From: Bryum argenteum
Lineage: Eukaryota > Streptophyta > Bryopsida > Bryales > Bryaceae
Direction: 5' to 3'
DNA length: 64,000 nucleotides
Assembly (NCBI GenBank): GCA_037043015.1
Contig: CM073324.1
Coordinates: 18,616,097-18,680,096, forward strand
This document shows positions 23,501 to 34,712 of this stretch, one piece after another. A program made the translations under genes and the position numbers. Positions within the stretch are counted from its first letter, which is position 1; each line of letters opens with the position of its first letter. The notes under the pieces are model-generated. The model was not told where the DNA came from and did no database searches. It saw only the letters and a list, made by a program, of their open reading frames with translations.

Positions 23501-24704
23501 TTCAATCTCCACTAAAACAGGAAAAGTGCACCAGCCAAATCAGATTAAACGCATGTAGAGTCTAAAAAATTGTCAAGAGGCAAGTTGGTTCGGTGACAAC
23601 GATACCTCGCATGCTTGATGTCACCTTTCGGACCTGCGCTTCCGATTGCTCAAGCTCATGCTCGTCTACAGAACCAGTTACAGGTGGGAGCACGTAAAAA
23701 CGAGCATCACACTTTTTGGCTGCCGGTTCGAGAAGCTCTCGGTACTCCTCCGTTGCAAAGACGATAGAGACGCCCTGTATGAATGACCACTTACAAAACG
23801 TCAATGGTATAATAACCAAAAGCAGCACAACAACCTGATTATGTATGAAGACAATCTGAATCTGTCCAGAAAAGTCGTGAAGCACGCATATGATTAATTG
23901 ATAACTTACCGCGTCGGAGAGGACATGGAGCAGCTCAGCCTCAGGATGATTCAAAGCCAAAGGCACAGCCACAGCTCCACTCAGCCAAGCACCCCACATC
24001 GCAACGACAAATTCGGCACACGGCTTTCCCATTATGCCGATACGAGCCCCTCTCACAAGCTTGACATGCGTGTGAGATTTCTCGGTCACCACCACCACTT
24101 TGCCTTCAGCATTCGTTTTCTTGTACACCTGATCGAGCTCCCAATATTACTCATGTAAGCTCGAGCATCGCAAGCATTGTACAAGAAGAGAGAGGACTTT
24201 GCATACCCCGAGAGTTTTTGATCCATCGTGCTGAATTTCGTTAACGCCGTCTCCGTGTGCTTCGATACACGTATTGGTAACCGGCAGTGGCCTCTCTCCT
24301 GGAAGCAACGACTGCAGGAGCTGGGAGAGGTGAAAGCTGGAGCGTAAGAGCTGTCCGTAGCTGTGGTTCCCCCTCGCATCGGCGATGGCGGTTGCTCCAT
24401 GTGCACTGCCGATGCTGAAGCCCACCTTCAGCACATTCTCTGCAGTGGCTTCACTCCCTGTACGATTGAACACACTCGTTTGCCTTCAATTGCTTGTAAG
24501 CCAATGAGATTGATTGAGTAGCCATTGATCAAATTACATAGAAAATGAGCTTGTATGAATCACACGACTGTTGAGAAGGTTTAGGACAATTGTAGTACCC
24601 TGAGAAGCCAAGTGGCGAACATGGTGGAATTTGAGACGACGTGATGGCGAGGCTTTACGGAGATGCAGCAACCAAATTGTGCATCGTCCTGACCCCGAGT
24701 GCAT
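20583..24704 (-). CDS. AAE13: malonyl-CoA synthetase (acyl-activating enzyme 13 type)
   Basis: Sixteen exons: 24704-24599, 24457-24207, 24128-23910, 23774-23606, 23405-23317, 23183-23114, 22941-22889, 22811-22725, 22628-22530, 22455-22363, 22096-22019, 21739-21644, 21386-21299, 21203-21130, 21032-20853, 20705-20583. All phases agree and give 624 residues, close to plant AAE13. The enzyme joins malonate to CoA with ATP via malonyl-AMP. Visible signatures are the AMP-binding motif YTSGTTGKPKG near 257-267, FLHCLPLHHVHGL, RYGMTE, GFFETGD and the catalytic Lys602 in RNAMGKV. The first 35 residues are rich in Arg, Ser and His without acidic residues (LRKASPSRRLKFHHVRHL), like a mitochondrial presequence; known AAE13 acts in mitochondria and cytosol. 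One intron is U12-type (listed separately). The gene shares a divergent promoter with the pseudouridine synthase gene. Confidence 0.95.
22942..23113 (-). other. U12-type AT-AC spliceosomal intron in the AAE13 gene
   Basis: On the minus strand the intron begins ATATCCTTC, matching the U12 5' splice-site consensus. It ends ...CTAC, with TCCTTGAC, the U12 branch-site consensus, placed 15 bases before the 3' end. Splicing here restores the conserved PLHHVHGL reading exactly, whereas no GT-AG alternative does. The gene therefore needs the minor spliceosome. Confidence 0.9.
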
Positions 24705-25287
24705 TGATCTCGAATCAAGCTACACCCTTAAACCCTAAACCCTTGCTCGCGCCTGAAGAATCAATCTTAGCTAGACTTGCGGCCGAAAATCCCAGCTCTG
24801 AAATACAATAGGAACCCTGGCTGCAATCACAATGAGCTCAGACACTGCACAGATTTACAAATCACAAAAACCCTGACTCATTCGGGTCCCACACCGAGAT
24901 TTTTGGCTTCGTGGCATAATTCGAGTGTGTCGCAATCTTTGCAGTATATTCCAGAACATCAATTCAGTGAAGGCGATATTTCCGAAAATGGTGTCCAATG
25001 CAATTCTCAATGAGGTATCTACATATGAGTCACGGTCGATAAATAACAAACTCCGTATTCGACCACAGCAAGCGAAATTCTCTCGGACAATTGAAGGGAT
25101 TACTGAAGAATGAGGAAGGGTGTATGATAGGGTTTTAGGGTTCGAAAACCGAATCTAGTCTCAGGTTTTTACCGACGGCTCATCTTCTTCTGTCTTCTTC
25201 AATTTCGCGTGATTTTTGAACAATCTGCAATGCGGCCTCCCTGTTCTTTGAGAGTTAAGAACAACCAGGATTGAGCCGGGATCGGCA
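24705..25287. promoter_or_regulatory. divergent promoter region, AAE13 and pseudouridine synthase
   Basis: About 580 bp separate the two start codons, which point away from each other. The region holds a double telo-box, AAACCCTAAACCC, at 24730-24742 and no obvious TATA box for either gene. Telo-boxes are a known plant promoter motif, common in ribosome-related and housekeeping genes. A shared, TATA-less bidirectional promoter is an inference. Confidence 0.55.
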
Positions 25288-28200
25288 ATGGCAGCGGGCG
25301 GAGTGGCAGTGTTGAGGCGTTGCATAAAAGTGCTTTATGGTGATGGGTGGGCGTCTTTGAATCACGCACGATTGTTGGGTTCTGCAGCAATTGAGAAGGT
25401 TGGAGAGGTTGAGAAACATGATGAAGTTGCGAGGAAGGAGCATCGGTGGAAGGAGCTGCCTCCTGTGCCGCTGGAATCAGCAGTTCGTGCCTTGGAAGCA
25501 ATTGAAAGTACGCTATTCATGACTTTCAATGTAGTGTGTTTGTTTACAAATTTCTTCGCTGATTTTCTGCTCTGCTCGGTAGGTTATAATGAAGAATCAG
25601 AGAGTAACAGGATGAAGCGGCTGACGGCTCTGCGCTGGGTCGCTAAATGTTGCCCCAACGTCCCTCACAGTCTCATCAACAAGCTCTTCCGTTTGCGACA
25701 AGTACGCTCTCACTCGTTCTTCCTGCTGTAGCCCATAAACCCTAAACCCTAAACTCTTCTATGAAGCGAATCTGCCCAGAGATTCGTATTCAAAGTTTTT
25801 AAATCGATGTTTTGTGCTCAATTTGGTTCGAGAGATTTACTGTTGAATACATCTTCGAACAGGCTTTCCAACTGGATCTATCGAGATCACACCTCGTTAA
25901 TTCTGGTGTTATGTTCATCGATCAGTTTTATGCAGCAATTAAGACTTGTTTCCATTGCAAATTGATACGAGTGGGTATGTGGTTTCGGTCCATCAGATTC
26001 GGATGCAGGTACCTGGAGAAACTCCTGGATCACCTGAAGACACACGACTTATAAGGGTAATCATCCTCGATAAGATTGTAGCTTTTTGGTTGATGGTACA
26101 AGCATCGTAGTTTAATGGTCACATGAACCTTTTGTGTTCATGAAATTTGCAATACTCGCAGGTATCAGCGAAAGACACACTCGAGGAGGGTGCAGTTCTA
26201 TGTATCCCTGCCGCTGTCTCACAAACTGAAGGTGAAAGGACACCATCAGCTTCGAACACCCCAATCACAAGTGCTCGGGACATCAAGTGGCTGCGGAGTC
26301 TAGTTCTTCATAAGGCAAGACTCCATTTTCAGTTTCCTTAGAAGAACCGTGTGCTTTGCTTGATTCATTTGGTAGCACCTATTCGATTATGGAGAATGTA
26401 ATTAAGAACACTTGCTCGTCATCAAAGGCAATGAAAACGCTACTTTGAAGTGTTTGATGATTATTGAACTTCACCACTTCTTTCCAAAGGTAAACATCAT
26501 GTATTAATTGGGCGACTTGTGATCCGAAAGTGTGCAGGATGAGGAGATATTAGTTGTCAACAAGCCGACCGGCCTAGCTGTGCAGGTGAGGTTTTTGAAC
26601 TGAGTGGGATACTTTAACCCCTAAAGGTACCCCTAAAGGTCCAAGAAAGCGGAAATCGCTTTTTGGAAGTTCGGCAGGGAGAAAATTCAGCCAACTTTGA
26701 CCATTATAATCTCAAAATTGGAGAAATATAAACGGTTCAAATTTGACATTCGAGAAAAGGGTCAAGTTAACTTCAAGATCCTACGGTTGGATCTTCTAAT
26801 CAATGCTTAGATTGAGTTTCTTTGCACCTGAAGTAGAAGAAAGTTCTTTTTGATAATTTAAACAATTTTGTATCAAGGACCTTTAGGGGTTAACCTCGAA
26901 ATGGCCAAAAGTGGCAGACTCCACACTATGAATAAGGTTCCAGAATATGTATTATGAGAAAGAAGGAAATCTGTCGAAATTCAGATATTTGTAATCTTAC
27001 GCCAAATCTAGCATTTGCAATATCATTTTCAAGCTTTTGTGTCGTTTCTACTTGTGTAATGAGGCTGATGGGAACAGGGTGGTAGCGAGGTGGTGAGAAG
27101 CCTAGACTCTATGATGGGAGCTGCTCTTTCTTATGACTACAACGAAGGGCCTCGGCTGGTACCTACACTCCCAAAAAGAGGTTCCTTTTGCATTAACGTG
27201 CTTATCATTCAATTGGTGGGACGAAATTCTATGTTTTTAGGACTATTTTGGCCCCTAATGAAGCCCATCATACTTCCTTTTGCAGGTTCATAGGCTGGAT
27301 AAGGAAACTAGTGGCGCACTAGTGGTGGGACGAACCCACCAAAGTACTGTATTTCTTCAGGCTTTGCTCCGAGACAAAACGGCCAAGCTATCTCGAGCAT
27401 CTGAGGTAACTACACTATTTTGTAGCTTGGGAGTCACTCGTACCACTTAACTATCGATTGGAGTGCTAAAGCATATAATTTGTGCAGCATAATGGAAGCA
27501 CTATGGAGCGTTCTTATTGGGCTTTAGTGATTGGAGTACCTGAGGCAAAGGAAGGCCGAATATCAGCACCACTTGCAAAGGTTTGATTCTCATCCTTCAG
27601 GGTTCGATATTTTGTGAAGGTCAATAATTGCTGCCTCTTCTGAGCCTGCTTGAGTTTCTCATGTGATTAGGTAGTCACCGACAATGGAAAACTTGACAAG
27701 ATGCGGGTAGTTCACGAAAGTCACCCGAACGCCCAGGAATCCATTACAGATTACAGGGTGCTGGGATCATCTGTACTTGGTAAGTCCTCTCCTCTGCTTC
27801 TGCTTTTCTTTGATCATCTTTGAATAGCCAGTATATGATGAGAATTTTTTTTCTTTTGCAGGCTGTTCATGGCTGGAGCTTCGTCCTCTCACTGGGCGCA
27901 AACACCAGGTTAGCAACATCCTTCTTTAGCTTAATGTTTGGGAACCCAAATATAAGTAATGTAGCTCAAAGTATTAGTAATCAGCAAGAAGTTCAACGTC
28001 CCCACTCAAAATGTCGATAATCGTAACTTGTACATGATATTTATGTATCTCATTGTTGTGTACTGGATTCCTCTTCAATAATAGGGTAAAGGCCCAAAAA
28101 GAACAACACCATTTTGGTTAATAACACCATAAGGGGGATATCACTTCGTTACCTAGAATCAAGTGTTGCAGGCTTTGCATTCACCTCCTCACGAATGACC

Positions 28201-28717
28201 AGCGAAAATTAAACATTTGTTAGAGGATGTTTCGCATATCGTCATCCGTGATATTTATATCGAAAATAGTACTGAGCATTGTATTTGTAAGTCATGAAAA
28301 GAGATGCATGAAAAGTAGACGTGTAGTTTTGTATATTAGAATGTCTGCTTTTATTCGATGTAATGAAGAGAAGGTTCGATTTGTGTACAGCTTCGTGTTC
28401 ATTGTGCTGAAGTGCTGGGGATGCCGATAGTGGGCGACTACAAGTACGGGTGGCGAGCTTTGCGGGTATGGCCTCCTGATGACCACCCTCCACAGAGACA
28501 CCACTCGGCAGGAGCTAAGGAAGATGGTCACGTCTGGTCAAGTAGGCCCAATTTACACCTGCACTGCCGTCAATTGACTCTTCCCGACGTTGCATTAGCG
28601 TTCAAGCAGAAAAGTAATAGTCGATTGGTAGAATCTTTAAGTATTGTTGCTCCTCTACCTCCTCACATGGTGGTTAGTTGGAACTTGAAACCACTAGATG
28701 GCTTCCCTATGATCTGA
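25288..28717 (+). CDS. RluA-family RNA pseudouridine synthase, organellar type (RNA pseudouridine synthase 4-like)
   Basis: Eleven exons: 25288-25507, 25583-25701, 26009-26056, 26162-26314, 26538-26585, 27078-27158, 27286-27405, 27488-27580, 27671-27779, 27862-27908, 28391-28717; 454 residues. It isomerises uridine to pseudouridine in RNA. Landmarks are an N-terminal S4-like stretch (LINKLFRLRQV), LVVNKPTGLAVQ, the catalytic Asp228 in HRLDKETSG, RSYWALVIGVP and ELRPLTGRKHQLRVHCAEVLG. The order and the KELPP start match plant mitochondrial synthase 4. The N-terminus (VAVLRRCIKVLYG) has basic residues and no acidic ones over its first 17 positions, fitting an organellar targeting peptide. The fourth intron has a GC donor (AAG|GCAAG). 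Intron 5 carries a MITE, and intron 2 carries a triple telo-box at 25737-25754. It converges with ERV1, 214 bp from stop to stop. Confidence 0.93.
26614..26893. mobile_element. 280-bp MITE with TTAACCCC inverted termini, in an intron
   Basis: The ends TTAACCCCTAAAGGT (26614-26628) and ACCTTTAGGGGTTAA (26879-26893) are perfect 15-bp inverted repeats; the left one is partly duplicated. The outermost TTAA at each end could be a 4-bp target duplication, as made by piggyBac-type transposases. It has no coding capacity. It lies wholly in intron 5 of the pseudouridine synthase gene, clear of both splice sites. A rearranged relative is at 1278-1523. Confidence 0.75.
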
Positions 28718-28931
28718 TAATCACAAATAAGTTCACATACGAATGGAACTGGAATGCTTCACTTCTCTCAGTCTCTTAAATAATGCCATTTATTGTGAGG
28801 TTTCTCCGTTTGGAAGCAAAAACTTGTGTGCTGCCCTGTTATGGAACCAAGAACTCTAAGAGGCCCTTCAAATACGTGTTCTATTGAATCCTTCCTAAAG
28901 GTTGGCCAAGAATGTGACACAAGCTTAGATG

Positions 28932-30794
28932 CTATCTGTAAGGTATTCGTCCTTCTAGATCACATGCACCTTCATCGCAGTGAAGTTCTCCCCACCTCGC
29001 ATCCACCCGCTGGCATGGAAACTGCGGTTTATCCAAACTGGTGTAGAGAGGAAACGATTCAGATCAGTATAGATGGCAAGTATGCAACTGGTAAAAGCAA
29101 TATGAATGGAATTTGAGGTGCACATCTGGAAAAAAAATAGATCTGACCTTCTGTTTACAACGTTGTGTACTTGGCACATCCATTGTGCTAACTCAACTCC
29201 AGAACCCGCTTTGACAGGGTAAGCCCTGATAAACAACCATATCATGAGTCAAGAGAGGCCTGAAATGAGACTTGTAATATCTAGTCTGAAAAACGTGAAC
29301 TATGTATTGAGATCGCGCATGAGACGACCACATACTTCAACACTTCCTTAAAATGCTCTGCACACGTCTTGCAAGGGTACAGCCTAGTCATTATAGACAT
29401 CTGCAAAATTATACAGCAACAAAAGTAGTCAAAACAAGTGAATGACAAAACGGAGAAGAACGAGCCTCATGGATGCAAGCATTGTCTTGAAAACCGTTTT
29501 ATTCATTTGAACGAGTGAGAAAGCACACCAGTTCTTTGACATCACGTTGTTGCTGTCTAGTTGGCTGATCAGGAAACTGTTGCCAACCATAAACAGAGTT
29601 GTTAGTGTTTACTGCATGTAGTCATGCGTCAAAGTAGGGGAATCACTAAACGACTTAGACAAAATTAACGAACACATATAGAATAAACTACCAGCGTAGA
29701 AGGAAGTGAAGTTGATGTACCTGAGCTGCCAAAGTATGCAGGAACGTCCATGTTGCTCGACCTAGATCTTCTTTCGTTACGGCTCCACCAGAGGTTACCT
29801 GCCAAGTATACGAGTGCATATAAGTAACGCATATGTGCAGTTGAATATACCTATCGAACTCAAGGTCTCATTTTCTTACTCAGGTGCGAAGTTCGTTAAA
29901 GTTATTGGTCCGAAGTAACCTCCAACTCAATGCAAGAAATAGCAGCACCCCAAATTCTGATAATCTTATTAGAGACGAATCTAAGCATCCTGATTCATAA
30001 CATCAGTGATATCTATTCTAGAGTAATGTGCACCCTTTCCACTGTAGCATCAAATGAATCTAGAAAACTGAAACAATGAAATATGGACCCACTTGTGAAG
30101 CGAATGATTGATTTTCACGAGAGCCATCAAGAGCATACCACAAAAATGAGCATTATAAAAATCCACATTTCTTAGGGTGTTCAAGCAATGTTTTGATGTC
30201 GAGAAGGTCAAAATTACCTCTGGAACCCTGAATGTAAAACGTGTATCCCTTGGCTCGGACACTTTAACATTACTCTCAGCTTCATGAGCTACAGTTGCGG
30301 GTATGGGATTGTGAATTGTTGAAGTGCTGCACATAGATGAGAATAGTCAAGGGAAAAGCACGATAGGATTTGTAAAAATCTATAATTGATCAATTGGTTA
30401 CAAAAAATCTTGCATTTGCTCTTGACAACAACCAAGAAAACTCTCGTCACTGTGTTACATGAGATCCATTTTGACATCAGATGAATGCAGAAGTTGTATT
30501 GCCGGTGTACCTAGTCGACAGTACAGGGGCTCTCACAGGCTCCCTTGCTTCTTCAGCTTGGCGACCCGTACCTCTCCAAGCAATTGGCAATTGAAATTTA
30601 CAAAAATTGGTAGAACGAATTCCTTCCAAAGCTCGCTGACCATTTTTGACTCCATTCTCAAATACACTCAGCACCCCTACAATGTGCTCGTGGGGGATGA
30701 GCTTCTGAACGCCATCGCCTTTAGGATTTGGCCATTCCCAGCGAATTCGATCAATCTGGAAGCCGTTTCTATGCTGATTCGAATCGGGTGCCAT
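28932..30794 (-). CDS. ERV1: ERV1-type FAD-linked sulfhydryl oxidase
   Basis: Seven exons: 30794-30511, 30326-30218, 29798-29721, 29576-29529, 29400-29336, 29225-29148, 29037-28932; 255 residues. The protein oxidises thiols with O2 as acceptor and, in mitochondria, re-oxidises the Mia40 import relay. The core reads TKEDLGRATWTFLHTLAAQ, then the active-site C183-x2-C186 (YPCKTC), the FAD-binding CQVHNVVNR, and FPCQRVDARW. The C-terminal shuttle pair C241-x4-C246 (CDEGAC) is the plant arrangement. The N-terminal 130 residues before the core are longer than in angiosperm ERV1 and resemble nothing I know. An in-frame stop just upstream of 30794 fixes the start, or else an earlier exon exists. Confidence 0.93.
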
Positions 30795-31367
30795 TCGGCA
30801 GCGCTGCTCCTTCTATAGCAGTAAAGAAGCGCCTCACAAGCTAATAATGCCCGCTCGAGCTCCAAATTGTGAGCGATGCACTCTCCCGGTGATACTTTGA
30901 ATGCTCCAGTTGAACCTCAATCAACAAGAGAACATTTTATCGACAATATGGCGAGCTCTATCGGAGCTGAGCTAGCTAGATACGACACTGAACTGATTTC
31001 AGAGGTCCCCGATCAAGCAATCCTACAGCTCGGATGAAACTCTTCAAAATGAGCTTCCTTCTGAGATATCAGGAAAACGCGGGCAATTCCCCTGAGCAAC
31101 AGAATATTCTTCAGTTGAAACAAATTCTAGCAAGACTGCGACCGAGAAAATGTTGATAATGGAGAAATCCTCCTCACTTGATCGACAACGTGTTCACCTC
31201 TCATCAACGTACAAAAACTCAGAATTGAACACTCAATTTCTGTCATCCAATTTCCCTCGCTAACCTAATTCAAATAAATGGATTTTCTTCGTGCTTGATT
31301 TTCGTCCTTACTTTCCGTTCGTGCCGAAATTCAGATAGCTCAAAAAAGACTAAGCAACGTAGTCAGA
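30795..31367. other. upstream region of ERV1
   Basis: Moderate-GC sequence lies between the ERV1 start (-) and a small open frame (+). It should hold the ERV1 promoter and leader. No TATA box or repeat stood out. Open frames extend from 30866 on the minus strand, but they are out of frame with the ERV1 core. Confidence 0.45.
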
Positions 31368-31706
31368 ATGAGAAAGAAGCATGCGGCGATTCAACCGGAC
31401 CTGTTCCACACCGCACCACAATGCAACGATACCAAAAAGCTCAGTTCTGGACGATCTCGTCACCAATTTAAACGGAGAAAGGCAGTGCTAATGCAGCAGC
31501 AACGAAGAAACCTGAAAAGAGTGAAAGAGTTCAGTCCTGCTCGCAAGAATCAATGCAATACGGAACCTGCAAAATTGCAGCACAGACAGGGCATTTGCCT
31601 ACCTTCAAGTCTCGCTGAGCAGGACGACGAGAATGATGAAAGCTCCGAGGATGAATGTGGAATGTTCCAAATATTCATCCATCGTACAAGTCCAATGTAC
31701 CACTGA
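31368..31706 (+). CDS. hypothetical small protein, basic N-terminus and acidic C-terminus
   Basis: A 112-residue open frame of no known family. The first 65 residues are rich in Lys, Arg and Gln (RRKAVLMQQQRRNLKRVK), and an acidic run follows (DDENDESSEDE). That charge pattern occurs in nuclear and RNA-binding proteins but also in chance frames. The local base composition is less AT-rich than the spacer that follows. It sits divergently, 570 bp from ERV1, and could instead belong to a longer upstream transcript. It may not be coding. Confidence 0.3.
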   Translation: MRKKHAAIQPDLFHTAPQCNDTKKLSSGRSRHQFKRRKAVLMQQQRRNLKRVKEFSPARKNQCNTEPAKLQHRQGICLPSSLAEQDDENDESSEDECGMFQIFIHRTSPMYH

Positions 31707-33637
31707 TTCGAACTGTTCTATGAAAAGCTATATGCCTATATTAAATTGTCCCACTCAAATTGGTTGACATTTCACATTACGGAAACATATACAGTGGTGC
31801 TTGGATTAGATAAACGTTTTCGGACAAACAAAAACGTTGATCTTATTCAAGTGTTGACTATAACGAACAATGCCTCTTTGCATAATAAAAGGACAGGGAC
31901 AGCGTTCTTAACTATATGTTGATCTGAACGAGGTTGATCTTATCCATGTACCACTGTACTATGAATAAATAAATCAACAAAAATTCATCATCGGGGACCA
32001 ATGCTACAAATAATCTTTTTGTTAAAATAAGTAAATCAATCAACAATGTTGTAAGTGCTTCTGCAGGCATGTCATGGGTGTGTGTTAGACGGAGAGGTTT
32101 GAAGTAACTCAAATAACTCATCTTGGGTATGGCAACCCTATATTGAAGAAAAGCTATTTTAGTGTTGAGAGTGGGACGAGTACAAATGCAATGCATGGTC
32201 ATTAAAAAGAAAAGTAAAATGTTTGTTTGGGATGTCCAAGTACTGTAATTAAAACTTTAATGACGGAATTAGAGGTGGTTGGTCTTCAGTCCATTGTACT
32301 AGTACAATTTATTAGTGATGGCCCTTGTACAACTTTGAAAAAATAAAAATAAAACGCTCGGCACCAAGTAATGGATACATTGGTAATATATTTACTTAAA
32401 GGTAATCTCCACACACAAGTGGTGAGGACATGGATCTTTGCAAACTGATTTCATCGAATCACAATTGCATTTTCTTACATAATGAAGATGATTTTTTTAT
32501 TTCTTCAAAATGCAACCAATGAGTATAATTTTCAATGCTAGAAATTATTTATAGTTGACAAGATGTTATGAAAAAATTAAATATCTTGTAGAAATTTAGT
32601 CTATAATTTATTTATCAAAAGAAGCGTTTTGAGCTTTTTCACATCGTTATTATTTATGTAGTTTTGTTTGTTGTTGATTATGAGTTGTGGTATTTCAACT
32701 ATAAAAAAACAATGCTTTATCTTGACAATTTGGTCGAAAAAAATTGAGCATAATGTCAAATGTTTGTAAGTTATAAAATTATAAAGTATAGAAAGCATAT
32801 AATATACTATATAGTAAATATTTTCTATCTTGAGAAATTCTATTTGTTTTTATTTTAAAACCTAATTATTAAAAAAAAGAAAAAAAAGAAAAAAAAGAAA
32901 ATCCATCTATATCATGATTTTATTATGGTGTAAAATCTATTTTGTATCTCTTACAACGAATTCTTATAAGGTGTAGTCATATACGTGTTCTGAAGGCTTC
33001 ATCTTTATATGACAATGTTTATTTCCTCAATAAAAATATTGAAAATTATTGATTTATTTAGTTACATAATACTTTGATTGTGTATTGTTAATCTTATCAA
33101 AAATTTCATTCTTACCTATAAATGAAGTTCTACATATTATATTTTGGAACAAAGTTTTTGAAGAAACAAAGTCATGAATATATTATCTAATAAATATTGC
33201 ATCAAAAACTAAATTGAACATGTGATCATAAAAAATATACTTAATATATATCTATTATATAGGTACATATATAATATATAATTTATGTTTGTTTTTTTGA
33301 ACGCCATACGTTATCTTGAAATATTTGTATGAATTAGGTTCCACTACTTGTGATTTAGGTTCCACCGCTATAATTTGAAACTCACAATTGCATAATCTAG
33401 AAGTCCTATCTCTCTTAAATTTATTTACTTCAATGAGTTCATTTTTGTTTCTACCTTGATGAGAACGATACAAAGTCATAGTTTTGTTTTACCATATCTT
33501 GCGTTTACAACATTTTAAAATATGTAGTCATTCATACTTTATTCTAATTAAAAATTAGTTCATTTTAGGTTCCACCGCTATGATTTAATAACAAGTATGT
33601 ACATAGCTATAGAAAACATTTGCAATTTCAAGAAACT

Positions 33638-33638
<1 letters not shown>

Positions 33639-33689
<51 letters not shown>
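33639..33689. repeat. A51 homopolymer run
   Basis: A run of 51 consecutive A residues, the longest homopolymer in the window, lies in AT-rich spacer. It could mark the 3' end of an old retroposed sequence, but no body sequence could be identified on its left side. Its exact length is likely to be uncertain in any assembly. Confidence 0.85.
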
Positions 33690-33691
<2 letters not shown>

Positions 33692-34454
33692 AATATTATT
33701 GTGTATTTGCAAATATTTTCTATAGCTATAATTTCAAGTTATAGTATAATTGTTTTATTTTAGACAATGCTTTAAGTGTAATATGAGCACATTCATGAAA
33801 ATGTGTATCCATGGTGTTATAAAATTCTTATTTTGAATAATTTTGTAAATAATAATTGTTGTTTTGACAACAATAACATATATATTTGAAATTGGAAGTA
33901 AATTGAGTTGTACCAAAAATAATCTCATTTATAAACCTTGAATGTTTAGATATATGTTTGAGTGAAAACTATAGACTTCGATCATAAACATGTATTGATT
34001 GTTGCAAGAAATGATTATAATTAAATCTTGGAATTATATGAGATAACAGTCTATAATCATAACAAGAAAGAATTATTTGCATAATTGTGATTGACTATGG
34101 TATGCAATAGACGTTTGCAGTTTTCATAGTTCACATGAAATTGGAATGATACATTGTGTTATGCCTTAATTGTTGCAAGTTTGAAGATAATGGAAGGAAA
34201 CCTTCCACTTTAGTGAAATCGGGCTGTTGACAATTAGAGCAAGACAATAGTCATAATATAATTTATTGCTGAAGAATTTGTATTTGAAAATGAAAAGGTG
34301 TAAATCATCTAAATTTGATAGCATTGTCTCATATATTTCTATTTGTGACGTAATTACATAACTACAACCGATTTAGACTCTCCCTATAAAGAACCATTAC
34401 TCTCTATTTTTCATGGATTTCTCAACCCCATTTGAGAAATAGTCACCACGTATT

Positions 34455-34712
34455 TTGTTTTTAGAATATTCTAAGAAATACTTTTCTAAAGTCAATATAC
34501 TTTCACTGTATTATTCAAGACAATTCTTCGAACATGCTATAGGTTGTATAAATATTACAGATAATCTTAGGCATTCAAATGCACCGGCCCAATTCCAAGC
34601 ACACATGCAGACTATCTTTGGAGATCTTTTGAAGGTATCCCTTACCGCCCATGTCTACAATATCAATAAATTTTTCCAAGACTACGAAGGAATATTTAGA
34701 GAAAAATTCTAA
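34455..34712 (+). pseudogene. fragment resembling a Ty3/gypsy reverse transcriptase
   Basis: An 85-residue frame contains SNAPAQFQAHMQTIFGDLL, which resembles the conserved NAPATFQ...M..IF.DLL block just before the catalytic motif of gypsy reverse transcriptases. Where the YxDD motif should follow, the reading is VYNINKFF, so the active site is lost. No LTRs or other domains remain nearby. It is a short decayed remnant. Confidence 0.5.

Noticed and set aside
24147-24473. first AAE13 exon starting at 24473
   Set aside because: The codon there is GTG and sits in a splice acceptor. A phase-matched upstream exon with an ATG at 24704 fits better.
25737-25754. interstitial telomere repeat
   Set aside because: Only two and a half units. 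It is better explained as a telo-box regulatory motif.
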